From Saprospiraceae bacterium (GTDB lineage: Bacteria; Bacteroidota; Bacteroidia; Bacteroidales; JAIPBB01): 28,442 bases of DNA. The notes beneath the pieces were generated by a model. That model had not been told where the DNA came from. It saw only the letters and a list, made by a program, of their open reading frames with translations, and ran no database searches. The stretch is taken from assembly GCA_021739805.1 (NCBI GenBank), contig JAIPBB010000021.1:1-28442 (forward strand), given 5' to 3'. The position numbers and the translations under genes are program-made. This document shows positions 19,026 to 26,308 of the stretch, in pieces (the stretch's first letter is position 1; every line of letters begins with the position of its first letter).

Positions 19026-19814
19026 ATGAAGATTAGAAAAAAGAAGATATCAATAATTGGTACTGGAAATGTTGCAACACATTTAGCAGTGGCACTTTCA
19101 AATGTAGGACATGATATTGCTTGTATTTATGGACGTTCAGAGAAATCTGCAAAAATACTTTCAGATAAAGTTAGCTCAAATTACATAAGTAATATTAAAG
19201 AAATTCCAATTGAGTCAGATTTAATTATTGTGTCAATTTCGGATGATGTAATTAAAAGTCTAATTCAAAAGCTTAATTTTGGAAGCACCTTAATAATCCA
19301 TACTTCAGGAACAGTTGGAATGGAAATTCTTAAGAAATCATCTGAAAATTATGGTGTTTTTTATCCACTTCAAACTTTCTCGAAAGACAAGTATGTGGAT
19401 TTCACAAATATTCCTATTTGCATTGAATCTAATAATGAAAATAATTTGCAACTACTTTATGAAATTGGAGAATCAATATCAAATGATATTAGAAAAATAA
19501 ATTCTGAACAAAGAAAAATTATTCATCTTGCAGCGGTGTTTGCATGCAATTTTACCAATTATTTATACTCAATTGCCGATGAAATATTAGAAAGCGAAGG
19601 AATCGCATTTGATATTTTAAAGCCATTAATATTGGAGACAAGCAATAAAATTATTAGTAATAAACCGGCTGATGTTCAAACTGGTCCTGCATCAAGGTGT
19701 GATTTTGAAATAATTCAAAAGCATTTAGAACAATTAAAGAAAAAGCCTGAATTCAAAAAAATTTACGATTTATTAAGCCAAAATATCATAGAAAAACATA
19801 AGCAAAATGAATAA
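19026..19814 (+). CDS. Rossmann-fold and DUF2520 domain protein (putative NAD(P)-dependent oxidoreductase)
   Basis: A 262-residue cytoplasmic protein. The N-terminal Rossmann domain has the dinucleotide motif ISIIGTGNVATHLA (GTGNVA at 12-17), followed by VGHDIACIYGRS, and resembles F420H2:NADP oxidoreductase and ketopantoate reductase families. The C-terminal DUF2520 domain is helical (about 160-262; IHLAAVFACNFTNYLYSIADEIL, then GPASRCD), the usual dimerisation and substrate region of 6-phosphogluconate-dehydrogenase-like enzymes. The substrate is not known. It overlaps the KdsC-like gene by 8 nt, so the two are translationally coupled. It heads the DUF2520-kdsC-ubiA-maf cluster, which I recall as conserved in Bacteroidota. 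The ATG at 19026 is chosen because the earlier ATG at 19020 reads into a stop after five codons. Confidence 0.87.
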   Translation: MKIRKKKISIIGTGNVATHLAVALSNVGHDIACIYGRSEKSAKILSDKVSSNYISNIKEIPIESDLIIVSISDDVIKSLIQKLNFGSTLIIHTSGTVGMEILKKSSENYGVFYPLQTFSKDKYVDFTNIPICIESNNENNLQLLYEIGESISNDIRKINSEQRKIIHLAAVFACNFTNYLYSIADEILESEGIAFDILKPLILETSNKIISNKPADVQTGPASRCDFEIIQKHLEQLKKKPEFKKIYDLLSQNIIEKHKQNE

Positions 19815-20313
19815 CTACAAAGAACTTTTAAAAGAAATAACTACTTTCTTTTTTGATTATGACGGTGTTTTAACTGATGGAAATGTATTTCTTTCAAGCC
19901 AAGGTGATTTAATTCGCTCATCGAATGTGAAAGATGGTTACGCTCTACAATTAGCAATAAGGTTGGGCTATAAAGTTGTAATTCTCACCGGAGGAAAATC
20001 AAAACAAATTAAAAAACGCTTTGAAAATCTTAATTTAAAAGATATTTTTATCGCTGTTGAAGACAAACTTAAACCTTATGAAAATTATATAAAAAAACAC
20101 AATTTGCAGGCTGAAAATGTTTTATATATGGGAGATGATATTCCTGATTATCCTGTTATGAAAAGAGTTGGAGTTGCCTGTTGTCCGGCTGATGCAGTTG
20201 AAGAAATAAAAAATATTTCTGTTTATATTTCTGATTATAAAGGTGGACAGGGCTGTGTAAGAGATGTTATTGAACAAGTATTAAAAGTTAAGGGAGAATG
20301 GATGAAGGACTGA
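19807..20313 (+). CDS. KdsC-like HAD phosphatase (3-deoxy-D-manno-octulosonate-8-phosphate phosphatase family)
   Basis: A 168-residue HAD-superfamily type C0 phosphatase. Motif I is FFFDYDGVLTDG with nucleophile D17 and acid D19, motif II is T61 in ILTGGKS, motif III is K87 in EDKLKP, and motif IV is GDDIPD (D110, D111, D114). The tail GGQGCVRDVIEQVL resembles the KdsC signature GGxGAVRE. The compact, capless size fits the tetrameric KdsC enzymes that release KDO for lipopolysaccharide core synthesis. Related phosphatases act on KDN or CMP-sugar precursors, so the sugar is not certain. It is coupled to the DUF2520 gene by an 8-nt overlap. Its stop codon is followed without any gap by a heptad array that runs to the next gene. 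Confidence 0.9.
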   Translation: MNNYKELLKEITTFFFDYDGVLTDGNVFLSSQGDLIRSSNVKDGYALQLAIRLGYKVVILTGGKSKQIKKRFENLNLKDIFIAVEDKLKPYENYIKKHNLQAENVLYMGDDIPDYPVMKRVGVACCPADAVEEIKNISVYISDYKGGQGCVRDVIEQVLKVKGEWMKD

Positions 20314-20404
20314 AGTTTAAGGTTTCAGGTTTCAGGTTTCAGGTTTCAGGTTTCAGGTTTCAAGTTTAAGGTTTCAGGTTTCAGGTTTCAAGTTTAAGGT
20401 TTAA
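20314..20404 (+). repeat. Thirteen-unit heptad array filling an intergenic gap
   Basis: 91 nt make exactly 13 units of 7 nt: AGTTTAA, (GGTTTCA)x6, AGTTTAA, (GGTTTCA)x3, AGTTTAA, GGTTTAA. It starts at the first base after the KdsC stop codon, and its last base is the A of the first ATG of the UbiA gene. Confidence 0.97.
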
Positions 20405-20409
20405 TGTTA

Positions 20410-21333
20410 ATGAAAACAATTTATAAACTATTTAGAGTTCCGAATCTTTTAATAATTATTCTTACCCAGATTTTGGTGAGATATTGTATTATTGAACCAC
20501 TTCTCTCTTCCATTGAAATTCCTATGGTTTTTAGTGATTTAGATTTTGCATTATTAGTTTTAACTACTGTACTTATTGCTGCCGGAGGATATATTATTAA
20601 TGACTATTTTGATATTAAAATTGATAAAACCAACAAAAAGGGAAAGCAAATTGTCGGTGTAATCATAAGCGAAAAAACTGCGATAATTATTTATGCAATT
20701 TTGAATATTCTGGCAATTATCATTGGTGTTTACATTTCCAATCAAGCCGGGAATTTCAAATATTCCGTCATTTTTATTTTCATTACTTTTTTGTTGCTTT
20801 TTTATTCTGAACGTTATAAAAGAAAGTTTTTAACTGGAAATATCATAGTGGCTTTTCTCTCCGCTTTTGTTTTGATTATTATTACATTATTTGAAATATT
20901 TGCACTTAGTAGTTTGAAAATTAATATCTATTTTATTTGGGAAGATCTCAGATTCTTAACTTTCGGTTATGCTATTTTTGCATTTTTAGTGAGTTTTATA
21001 AGAGAGATAATTAAAGATATTGAAGATGTTGAAGGAGACAAGGAGCAGGGATGCAGGACACTTCCGATTGTTTCCGGAGAATTAATAAGTAAAATAGTTG
21101 TAATTGGTTTTTCTATAATCACTATAGCTTTTCTTTTATATGCACAGGTTCAACTTTTTCAAAACGGAAATGAAATTTTATGTTGGTATTTTATTTTAGT
21201 ACAATTGCTTTTCGGTTTTTTAATTTATAAAGTTATAATTGCTAAAGAAAAAAAGCATTTTAGAAAAGCTGGTAATCTTACGAAAATTATTATGCTGGTC
21301 GGTATTCTTTCGATGTTATTGTTGTTGATATAG
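20410..21333 (+). CDS. UbiA-family prenyltransferase
   Basis: A 307-residue polytopic membrane enzyme with about eight to nine helices. Numbering from the ATG at 20404, the first Asp-rich motif is INDYFDIKID (N66, D67, D70, D74) and the second is DIEDVEGDKEQGCRTLPI (D205, D208, D212); both coordinate Mg-diphosphate of the prenyl donor. Bacteroidota members in this gene context are usually annotated as geranylgeranylglycerol-phosphate geranylgeranyltransferase-like, but menaquinone or heme prenylation cannot be excluded from motifs alone. There are two candidate starts: the ATG at 20404 overlaps the end of the heptad array, while the ATG at 20410 gives MKTIYKLFRVPNLL and is preferred. It lies between kdsC-like and maf genes. 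Confidence 0.88.
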   Translation: MKTIYKLFRVPNLLIIILTQILVRYCIIEPLLSSIEIPMVFSDLDFALLVLTTVLIAAGGYIINDYFDIKIDKTNKKGKQIVGVIISEKTAIIIYAILNILAIIIGVYISNQAGNFKYSVIFIFITFLLLFYSERYKRKFLTGNIIVAFLSAFVLIIITLFEIFALSSLKINIYFIWEDLRFLTFGYAIFAFLVSFIREIIKDIEDVEGDKEQGCRTLPIVSGELISKIVVIGFSIITIAFLLYAQVQLFQNGNEILCWYFILVQLLFGFLIYKVIIAKEKKHFRKAGNLTKIIMLVGILSMLLLLI

Positions 21334-21335
21334 TT

Positions 21336-21379
21336 GTCATTAGGTTGTCATTAAGTAGTCATTCAATTGGCATTCAATA
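21336..21379 (+). repeat. 11-bp tandem repeat GTCATT-N5
   Basis: Four units of 11 nt (GTCATTAGGTT, GTCATTAAGTA, GTCATTCAATT, GGCATTCAATA) begin two bases after the UbiA stop codon. Confidence 0.8.
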
Positions 21380-21408
21380 GCTAAAATTACAATTAAATTA
21401 TGCTAAGC

Positions 21409-21477
21409 AAATGACAGCGAAGCGAATGACACCCGAAGGGTAAATGACACGAAGTAAATGACAGCAAAGCGAATGAC
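21409..21477 (+). repeat. Five AATGAC boxes spaced 14-17 nt
   Basis: (A)AATGAC occurs at 21409, 21425, 21442, 21456 and 21472, joined by AGCGAAGCG, ACCCGAAGGGT, ACGAAGT and AGCAAAGCG. The boxes are inverted relative to the GTCATT units at 21336-21363, so this region could fold back on them. The GCGAAGCG linkers resemble the short arm of the palindromic elements at 22125 and 24642. Confidence 0.75.
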
Positions 21478-21501
21478 TCAAAAAATAGTATTTATATTGT
21501 T

Positions 21502-22101
21502 ATGGTAGGAAACGAATTATTTAAGGATTATAAAATTATTTTGGCTTCGAAATCTCCACGTCGCCATTATTTGATAAAGGAGATGGGGATTGATTTTGAG
21601 ATAAAAACAAAAGAAGTTGATGAAGTATATCCCGAAGAACTAAAAGCTGAAGAAATAGCTTTATTCTTATGTAAACTCAAAGCTGATGCTTTTACCGAAA
21701 GCGAAATTGATAATAAAAGCATTGTAATTACTGCTGACACTATTGTATGGTTTAAAGATGGAATTCTCCACAAACCAAATGATTTTAATGATGCGATTAA
21801 TATATTACAAAAACTTTCAGGCGAAAGACATGAAGTTTATACAGGAGTTTGCATGAAATCCAATAAGAAAACCAAGAGTTTCTATGCCCGTTCAGATGTT
21901 TATTTTAGAAAGCTTTCACTTGATGAAATTGAATGGTATATTAAAAATTACAAACCTTTTGATAAAGCAGGTGCTTATGGTGCACAGGAATGGCTTGGAT
22001 ATATTGGCATTGAAAAAATTGAAGGCTCATATTTCAATGTTATGGGACTTCCAACACAGAAGCTTTATGATGAATTGGTGAAGTTTGTATCAGTTGACTA
22101 A
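21502..22101 (+). CDS. Maf-family nucleoside triphosphate pyrophosphatase
   Basis: A 199-residue cytoplasmic enzyme that hydrolyses non-canonical or excess nucleoside triphosphates (dTTP/UTP or methylated NTPs) to monophosphates. The family signature is clear: LASKSPRRHYLIKEMG (S16, R20, R21), KADA at 60-63, VITADTIVW with the catalytic D79, GERHEVYTGVC at 107-117 and DKAGAYGAQEW near 155-165. The Gln in the last motif and the general pattern fit the YhdE (dTTPase/UTPase) branch better than YceF. The ATG at 21502 places LASKSPRR at residue 14, normal for the family. It is the last gene of the cluster, behind a repeat-filled gap of 168 nt that may uncouple it from ubiA. Confidence 0.93.
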   Translation: MVGNELFKDYKIILASKSPRRHYLIKEMGIDFEIKTKEVDEVYPEELKAEEIALFLCKLKADAFTESEIDNKSIVITADTIVWFKDGILHKPNDFNDAINILQKLSGERHEVYTGVCMKSNKKTKSFYARSDVYFRKLSLDEIEWYIKNYKPFDKAGAYGAQEWLGYIGIEKIEGSYFNVMGLPTQKLYDELVKFVSVD

Positions 22102-22124
22102 TTTGGCTATCCACCAATTCAAAA

Positions 22125-22216
22125 CGTCATTGCGATGGAGGAATGACCGAAGCAATCTCTTATGGTATAATGTGTTGTTTGTTCAAATGGATTGCTTCGC
22201 TTCGCTCGCAATGACG
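22125..22216. repeat. Asymmetric palindromic intergenic element, copy A
   Basis: A 92-bp element with outer arms CGTCATTGCGA and TCGCAATGACG and inner arms GAAGCAATC and GATTGCTTC. The left arm is the long type (insert TGGAGGAATGACC between the blocks) and the right arm is the short type (CGAAGCGAAGC on the opposite strand). The short open frame across this region (22085-22270) is a by-product of the repeat. Confidence 0.85.
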
Positions 22217-22467
22217 GAGCCAGATGAAACGGATTGTTTTGTTATCATAGCAATGATGATTTCTGTTTAAACACAATAATCCCCAGATAACAAAGTTTTA
22301 AATTCTGAAACAATATTTAGCATTTACCAGAAACTGATGTTTTTGAAATTCTTTAATTAAAATTTGCTTAATAAAAAATAGATTCTATAATTCAAATGCT
22401 TAGATAACATACGGTTTGGGTATTCGAATTTGTTTTTTGGAATTTATTTGTTATTTGTTTTTTGTTA
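22217..22467. other. AT-rich non-coding spacer between maf and vWA genes
   Basis: After palindromic element A, about 250 nt contain no convincing gene or RNA. The 3' end carries the promoter at 22468-22501. Confidence 0.6.
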
Positions 22468-22501
22468 TTTGGAGTTTTCTTGCAAAGACTCTTTATCTTT
22501 G
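22468..22501 (+). promoter_or_regulatory. Bacteroidota-type promoter for the vWA gene
   Basis: TTTG (22468-22471), a 22-nt spacer and TATCTTTG (22494-22501) match the consensus. The predicted transcription start near 22508 leaves a leader of about 14 nt before the TTG start at 22522. Confidence 0.55.
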
Positions 22502-22521
22502 TCCTTCAAAATTTTTAAGAA

Positions 22522-24603
22522 TTGAATATAATAATCGAATATCCCGGCTGGTACATTTTAATCTGCATTCTCATTGGAGTTTTGCTTTCCGGTGTTTTGT
22601 ATTTCAGGAACAAAAAAGATGGTTTTAAACGGATTACAACTATATTCTTATCAATTTTTAGATTTATTTCTATAACAATCATTGCAATTCTATTGCTTTC
22701 TCCACTTTTAAAAACAATTTCAAAAAGGCTGGAAAAACCTGTCATAATCTTAGCTGTAGATAATTCAGAATCAGTTGTTATTAATAAAGATTCAGCATTT
22801 TACAAAGGGGAATTTGTTGCTGGTTTAAAACAGTTTGTTGATGAGTTATCAGATGATTATGATGTAAAAACCTATACTTTTGGTGATAATATCGGGACCG
22901 ATTTTAATGTAAACTTCACTGAAAAACAAACTGATTTTACTTCTTTGTTCAAGGATATTGAAACGACCTATTCAAACAGAAATGTCGGTGCTTTGATTCT
23001 TGCAAGTGACGGAATTTACAATATGGGAGCAAATCCGGTTTATGCTTCAGCGAAAATAAATATTCCCGTTTATACTCTTGCTTTGGGTGATACATCCTAC
23101 CAAAAGGATTTGATAGTGAAAAAAGTCAACTATAACAAAATTGCATTTCTGGGTAATAAATTTCCATTGGAAATAAATTTAAGTGCATACAAATGCAAAG
23201 ATGAAAAATCAAAGCTTACTGTATCGGAAGGCAGTAAAGTTATCTATACAAAAACCGTTGATTTGATTAGCGATGATTTTTCTGAACAGCTTATGCTTAA
23301 AGTGGAAGCTAAGAAAAAGGGGATGCAGCAATACACTGTTAAACTTTCAAATCTTGATGATGAAATTAGTTTTGACAATAATGTGAAAAGCATTTTTATT
23401 GACGTAATCGACAGTAAACAAAAGATTTTAATACTTGCCGATGTTCCTCATCCTGACATCTCAGCTTTACGACAAGCAATCGAAAGCAATTATTATTATG
23501 AAGTGGAAGTTGAATATTTAAAAGATTTCACCAAATCCTTTTCGGGCTATAATCTTGTGATATTGCATCAATTGCCATCTGATAGAATGTCGCAGACTAT
23601 TACAAAGAAGCTTATTGATTCGAAAGTCCCAGTGCTTTTTGTTTTGGGTTCTCAAACAAATCTAAGCCTTTTTAATGCTTTGAGAGCAGGAGTGAGTGTG
23701 CAGGTGAAAGCAAAAGCTGATCTTGATGAATCTTTGGCGGCTTACAATCAAAATTTCTCTTTATTTTCCTTAAGTGATGAAACAAAAAAGGCAGTTCAAA
23801 AGTTGCCGCCTTTGCTTTGTCGTTTCGGTGATTATAAAACTCAAAATGCAACTGATGTTTTGTTCACTCAAAAAATAGGTAGCCTCGTTACAAGCAAACC
23901 TTTAATCACTTTTAGCCGGAATTTTGATTCAAAATATGCGGTGATTACCGGCGAAGGAATCTGGAAATGGAGGTTAAGCGACTATTTATATAACGATAAT
24001 CACGAAGCTTTTAATGAGATAGTTACTAAAACAGTTCAGTATATGTCGCTCAAAGTTGAAAAAAGCTTTTTTATTGTTAATTGTGATAATAGTTTTATGG
24101 AAAATCAGTCCATCGAAATGGAAGCCGAAGTCTATAATCAGAGCTATGAAGCTGTAACTGACGTTGATGTTTCTATCAATATTATTAACTCTGATAATAA
24201 AAAATTTCCTTTTACTTTTAGCCATAGAGGAGAAACTCATTATTTAAATGCAGGAACATTTCCGCCCGGCAGATATAAATATATTGCAAATGTGAAAGTA
24301 GGAGAGAAGGTCTATCGCGAAGATGGATTTTTCAATGTTTTGGATGTAAATGTTGAATCCATAAACACAGTTGCTAACCATCAATTGATGTTCAATATTG
24401 CTGACCGACATGATGGTGAAATGTTTTATCCTAAACAATTGGAGAAACTGAAAAATGCTATTATTCAAAGAGAAGATATAACAACGGTTTCTTATTCACA
24501 AAAGAGTTTCAGAGACTTGATAGATATTAAATTAATGTTTTTTATTATTCTGATATTCCTGACGGTTGAGTGGTTTATAAGGAAAAGAGCGGGGAGTTAT
24601 TAG
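22522..24603 (+). CDS. Membrane-anchored von Willebrand factor A domain protein
   Basis: A 693-residue protein with two N-terminal transmembrane helices (about 8-28 and 37-62) and one C-terminal helix (about 670-686, LMFFIILIFLTVEWFI, then RKRAGSY). The vWA domain starts at about 73 (VIILAVDNSESVV) with the metal-site DxSxS as D80, S82, S84. LILASDGIYNMG near 155-170 supplies another MIDAS Asp. The middle (about 290-480) contains a glutamine-amidotransferase/ThuA-like fold (ILILADVPHPDISALRQAIE), and the later part is beta-rich. The layout matches large Bacteroidota vWA proteins related to the Bat/MoxR neighbourhood, although no MoxR ATPase is adjacent. The start is TTG: a stop codon lies two codons upstream, and TTG is the first possible codon giving the typical MxIIEYPGWYIL onset. 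The stop codon TAG overlaps the first unit of a heptad array. Confidence 0.88.
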   Translation: MNIIIEYPGWYILICILIGVLLSGVLYFRNKKDGFKRITTIFLSIFRFISITIIAILLLSPLLKTISKRLEKPVIILAVDNSESVVINKDSAFYKGEFVAGLKQFVDELSDDYDVKTYTFGDNIGTDFNVNFTEKQTDFTSLFKDIETTYSNRNVGALILASDGIYNMGANPVYASAKINIPVYTLALGDTSYQKDLIVKKVNYNKIAFLGNKFPLEINLSAYKCKDEKSKLTVSEGSKVIYTKTVDLISDDFSEQLMLKVEAKKKGMQQYTVKLSNLDDEISFDNNVKSIFIDVIDSKQKILILADVPHPDISALRQAIESNYYYEVEVEYLKDFTKSFSGYNLVILHQLPSDRMSQTITKKLIDSKVPVLFVLGSQTNLSLFNALRAGVSVQVKAKADLDESLAAYNQNFSLFSLSDETKKAVQKLPPLLCRFGDYKTQNATDVLFTQKIGSLVTSKPLITFSRNFDSKYAVITGEGIWKWRLSDYLYNDNHEAFNEIVTKTVQYMSLKVEKSFFIVNCDNSFMENQSIEMEAEVYNQSYEAVTDVDVSINIINSDNKKFPFTFSHRGETHYLNAGTFPPGRYKYIANVKVGEKVYREDGFFNVLDVNVESINTVANHQLMFNIADRHDGEMFYPKQLEKLKNAIIQREDITTVSYSQKSFRDLIDIKLMFFIILIFLTVEWFIRKRAGSY

Positions 24604-24643
24604 TTTCAGGTTTCAGGTTTCAAGTTTCAGGTTTCAAGTTTGG
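24602..24643 (+). repeat. Heptad array overlapping the vWA stop codon
   Basis: Six units (AGTTTCA, GGTTTCA, GGTTTCA, AGTTTCA, GGTTTCA, AGTTTGG) begin inside the TAG stop codon and end inside the palindromic element that follows. Confidence 0.9.
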
Positions 24644-24736
24644 CGTCATTGCGAGCGAAGCGAAGCAATCTGTTTGTCAAAGCACTGCGTCTCAAGGAGT
24701 AGATTGCTTCAGTCGTTCCTCCCTCGCAATGACGCC
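24642..24736. repeat. Asymmetric palindromic intergenic element, copy B
   Basis: A 95-bp element with outer arms GGCGTCATTGCGAG and CTCGCAATGACGCC and inner arms GAAGCAATCT and AGATTGCTTC. The left arm is the short type (CGAAGCGAAGC) and the right arm the long type (AGTCGTTCCTCC insert), so it is inverted relative to copy A at 22125-22216. The loop sequences of the two copies are unrelated. Confidence 0.9.
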
Positions 24737-24755
24737 TTGAACTGGCATCTTAACA

Positions 24756-24867
24756 CTGAACACCCAATACCGAATACTGGATTTTTATCCTGCATCTTGA
24801 ATCTTGCATCATGTATCAATCCCCAAACCTGAAACTTTAAACTTTTAACTTTTAACTTGAAACTACT
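24756..24867 (+). repeat. Three consecutive heptad-period arrays with different units
   Basis: 24756-24783: CTGAACA, CCCAATA, CCGAATA, CTGGATT. 24791-24818: TGCATCT, TGAATCT, TGCATCA, TGTATCA. 24826-24867: AACCTGA, AACTTTA, AACTTTT, AACTTTT, AACTTGA, AACTACT. Each keeps an exact 7-nt period. Together with the array at 24602 and element B they fill nearly all of the gap between two genes. Confidence 0.85.
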
Positions 24868-24886
24868 AATTTCTTCTTTATCTTCG
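24857..24886 (+). promoter_or_regulatory. Candidate promoter for the M48 protease gene
   Basis: TTG (24857-24859), a 19-nt spacer and TATCTTCG (24879-24886, one mismatch to TAnnTTTG) lie 20 nt upstream of the ATG. The -33 box falls inside the last heptad array. Confidence 0.4.
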
Positions 24887-24906
24887 CAATCTAATTTTAT
24901 ATCATT

Positions 24907-26154
24907 ATGGCAGTTTTAATTTTTAAGATAATAGTAATAATTCTTGTTTTCGACTATCTACTCGATAGATTCTTAGGCTATTTGAATACTACCCGCTGGA
25001 GTGATACACTTCCAAAACAACTTGAAGGAATTTATGACCCGGAAAAATATAAGAAACAACAAAACTATTCAAAAGTACGTCACAGATTTGGAAATTTTTC
25101 GAGTTCATTGTCATTGACAATCATGCTTTTTATGCTTCTATTAGGAGGTTTTGGATGGCTTGATGATTTTGTAAGGCAATATACCGAAGAGCCGATTTAT
25201 ATGGCTTTGCTGTATTTTGGAATACTTGGAATTGCTGCCGACATACTCACAACACCACTTTCGGTTTACAGTACTTTTGTGATTGAAGAAAGGTTTGGTT
25301 TCAATCAAACCAAAGTTTCGACATTTATTCTTGATAAACTTAAAGGTTGGTTGCTTGGAATTATTATTGGCGGTGGTTTGTTTGCTTTGGTTGTCTGGAT
25401 ATATGACACTACCGGAACCTACTTCTGGCTTTATGTGTGGGTTGTGATTTCAGTGTTTTCTGTTTTTATGAGTATGTTTTATTCAAACCTGATTGTTCCT
25501 TTATTTAACAAGCAAACTCCACTCGAAGATGGAGAGTTGCGTGATGCAATTAAAGAGTTTTCCGACAAAGTAGGATTTAAACTCGACAATATTTTTGTTA
25601 TAGATGGCTCTAAAAGGTCGAAAAAGGCAAATGCTTACTTCACAGGCTTAGGAATGAAAAAACGCATAGTGCTTTACGATACACTTATTAAAGACCATAC
25701 TGTTGATGAGTTGGTTGCTGTTTTAGCACATGAAATTGGACATTACAAAAAAAAGCATACTGTTTTGGGTATGATTATGTCGATTGCCCAAACCGGATTA
25801 ATGCTTTATATACTTTCATTGTTTATTGCCAAAGGCTCAAATCTTTCAGTTGAATTGGCAAGTGCACTTGGAGCACAGGCAAGTTTTCATATTGGAATAC
25901 TTGTTTTCGGTTTGCTTTACAGCCCGCTTTCTACAGTTATTGGGATTATAATGAATATGCTTTCTCGCAAAAATGAATTTGCTGCGGATAAATTTGCAGG
26001 TGATAATTATAGCTCAGAAGCTTTACAAAATGCACTGAAAAAACTGTCTGTTAATAATTTAAGCAATCTCACTCCACATCCTTTATATGTGTTTTTCAAC
26101 TATTCGCATCCACCTTTGCTGGAAAGGTTAAAGGCTTTGGGTAATGGGAAATAA
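24907..26154 (+). CDS. M48 family zinc metalloprotease, Ste24/CAAX protease 1-like
   Basis: A 415-residue integral membrane protease. The zinc motif HEIGH spans 275-279 (LAHEIGHYKKKH; ligands H275 and H279, catalytic E276), and the third ligand is E357 in NEFAADKFA (with D361). The N-terminal region has several transmembrane helices and the M48A signature FVIEERFGFNQTKVSTFILD, typical of Ste24-like proteins and distinct from HtpX, which is shorter. The C-terminal HPLYVFFNYSHPPLLERLKAL is also classic for Ste24p. In bacteria these proteases act in membrane protein quality control; there is no prenylated CAAX substrate, so the eukaryotic role should not be transferred. The start is followed by the first helix (AVLIFKIIVIILVFDYLL). 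Confidence 0.95.
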   Translation: MAVLIFKIIVIILVFDYLLDRFLGYLNTTRWSDTLPKQLEGIYDPEKYKKQQNYSKVRHRFGNFSSSLSLTIMLFMLLLGGFGWLDDFVRQYTEEPIYMALLYFGILGIAADILTTPLSVYSTFVIEERFGFNQTKVSTFILDKLKGWLLGIIIGGGLFALVVWIYDTTGTYFWLYVWVVISVFSVFMSMFYSNLIVPLFNKQTPLEDGELRDAIKEFSDKVGFKLDNIFVIDGSKRSKKANAYFTGLGMKKRIVLYDTLIKDHTVDELVAVLAHEIGHYKKKHTVLGMIMSIAQTGLMLYILSLFIAKGSNLSVELASALGAQASFHIGILVFGLLYSPLSTVIGIIMNMLSRKNEFAADKFAGDNYSSEALQNALKKLSVNNLSNLTPHPLYVFFNYSHPPLLERLKALGNGK

Positions 26155-26216
26155 TTATTGCCACGAATGCACGAATAATTTTATTTTATTTTTTTAATTT
26201 TATATAACTAAATTAA

Positions 26217-26245
26217 ATTTGATATTCCAAATTGGAATAGCAAAT
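26217..26245. promoter_or_regulatory. Dyad P1 over the predicted ORF6N transcription start
   Basis: Arms ATTTGATATTCCAA (26217-26230) and TTGGAATAGCAAAT (26232-26245) match at 13 of 14 positions around a single central A. A TAAATTTG -7 box (26214-26221) overlaps the left arm, and transcription would start near 26228, inside the dyad. No good -33 box is visible. Confidence 0.55.
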
Positions 26246-26251
26246 CAAATG

Positions 26252-26272
26252 GATATCACAAATTGTGATATC
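26252..26272. promoter_or_regulatory. Dyad P2 in the ORF6N leader
   Basis: Perfect 10-nt arms GATATCACAA and TTGTGATATC flank a central A, 36 nt before the ATG. The right arm extended to 26275 (TTGTGATATCAAG) is identical over 13 nt to a dyad arm inside the gene (26532-26544). Confidence 0.7.
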
Positions 26273-26308
26273 AAGATAGGACCCGTATTTTTATTTAAAT
26301 TTTCAAAT

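Noticed and set aside
20314..20404. CRISPR array
   Set aside because: Units are 7 nt with no spacers and no cas gene is near; it is a simple tandem repeat.
22085..22270. Open reading frame of 61 codons after maf
   Set aside because: It runs through palindromic element A and has no family features; it is a by-product of the repeat.
26219..26308. 30-codon N-terminal extension of the ORF6N protein from a TTG codon
   Set aside because: The segment is made up of two dyads and the predicted promoter end. The ATG at 26309 gives a normal ORF6N N-terminus.
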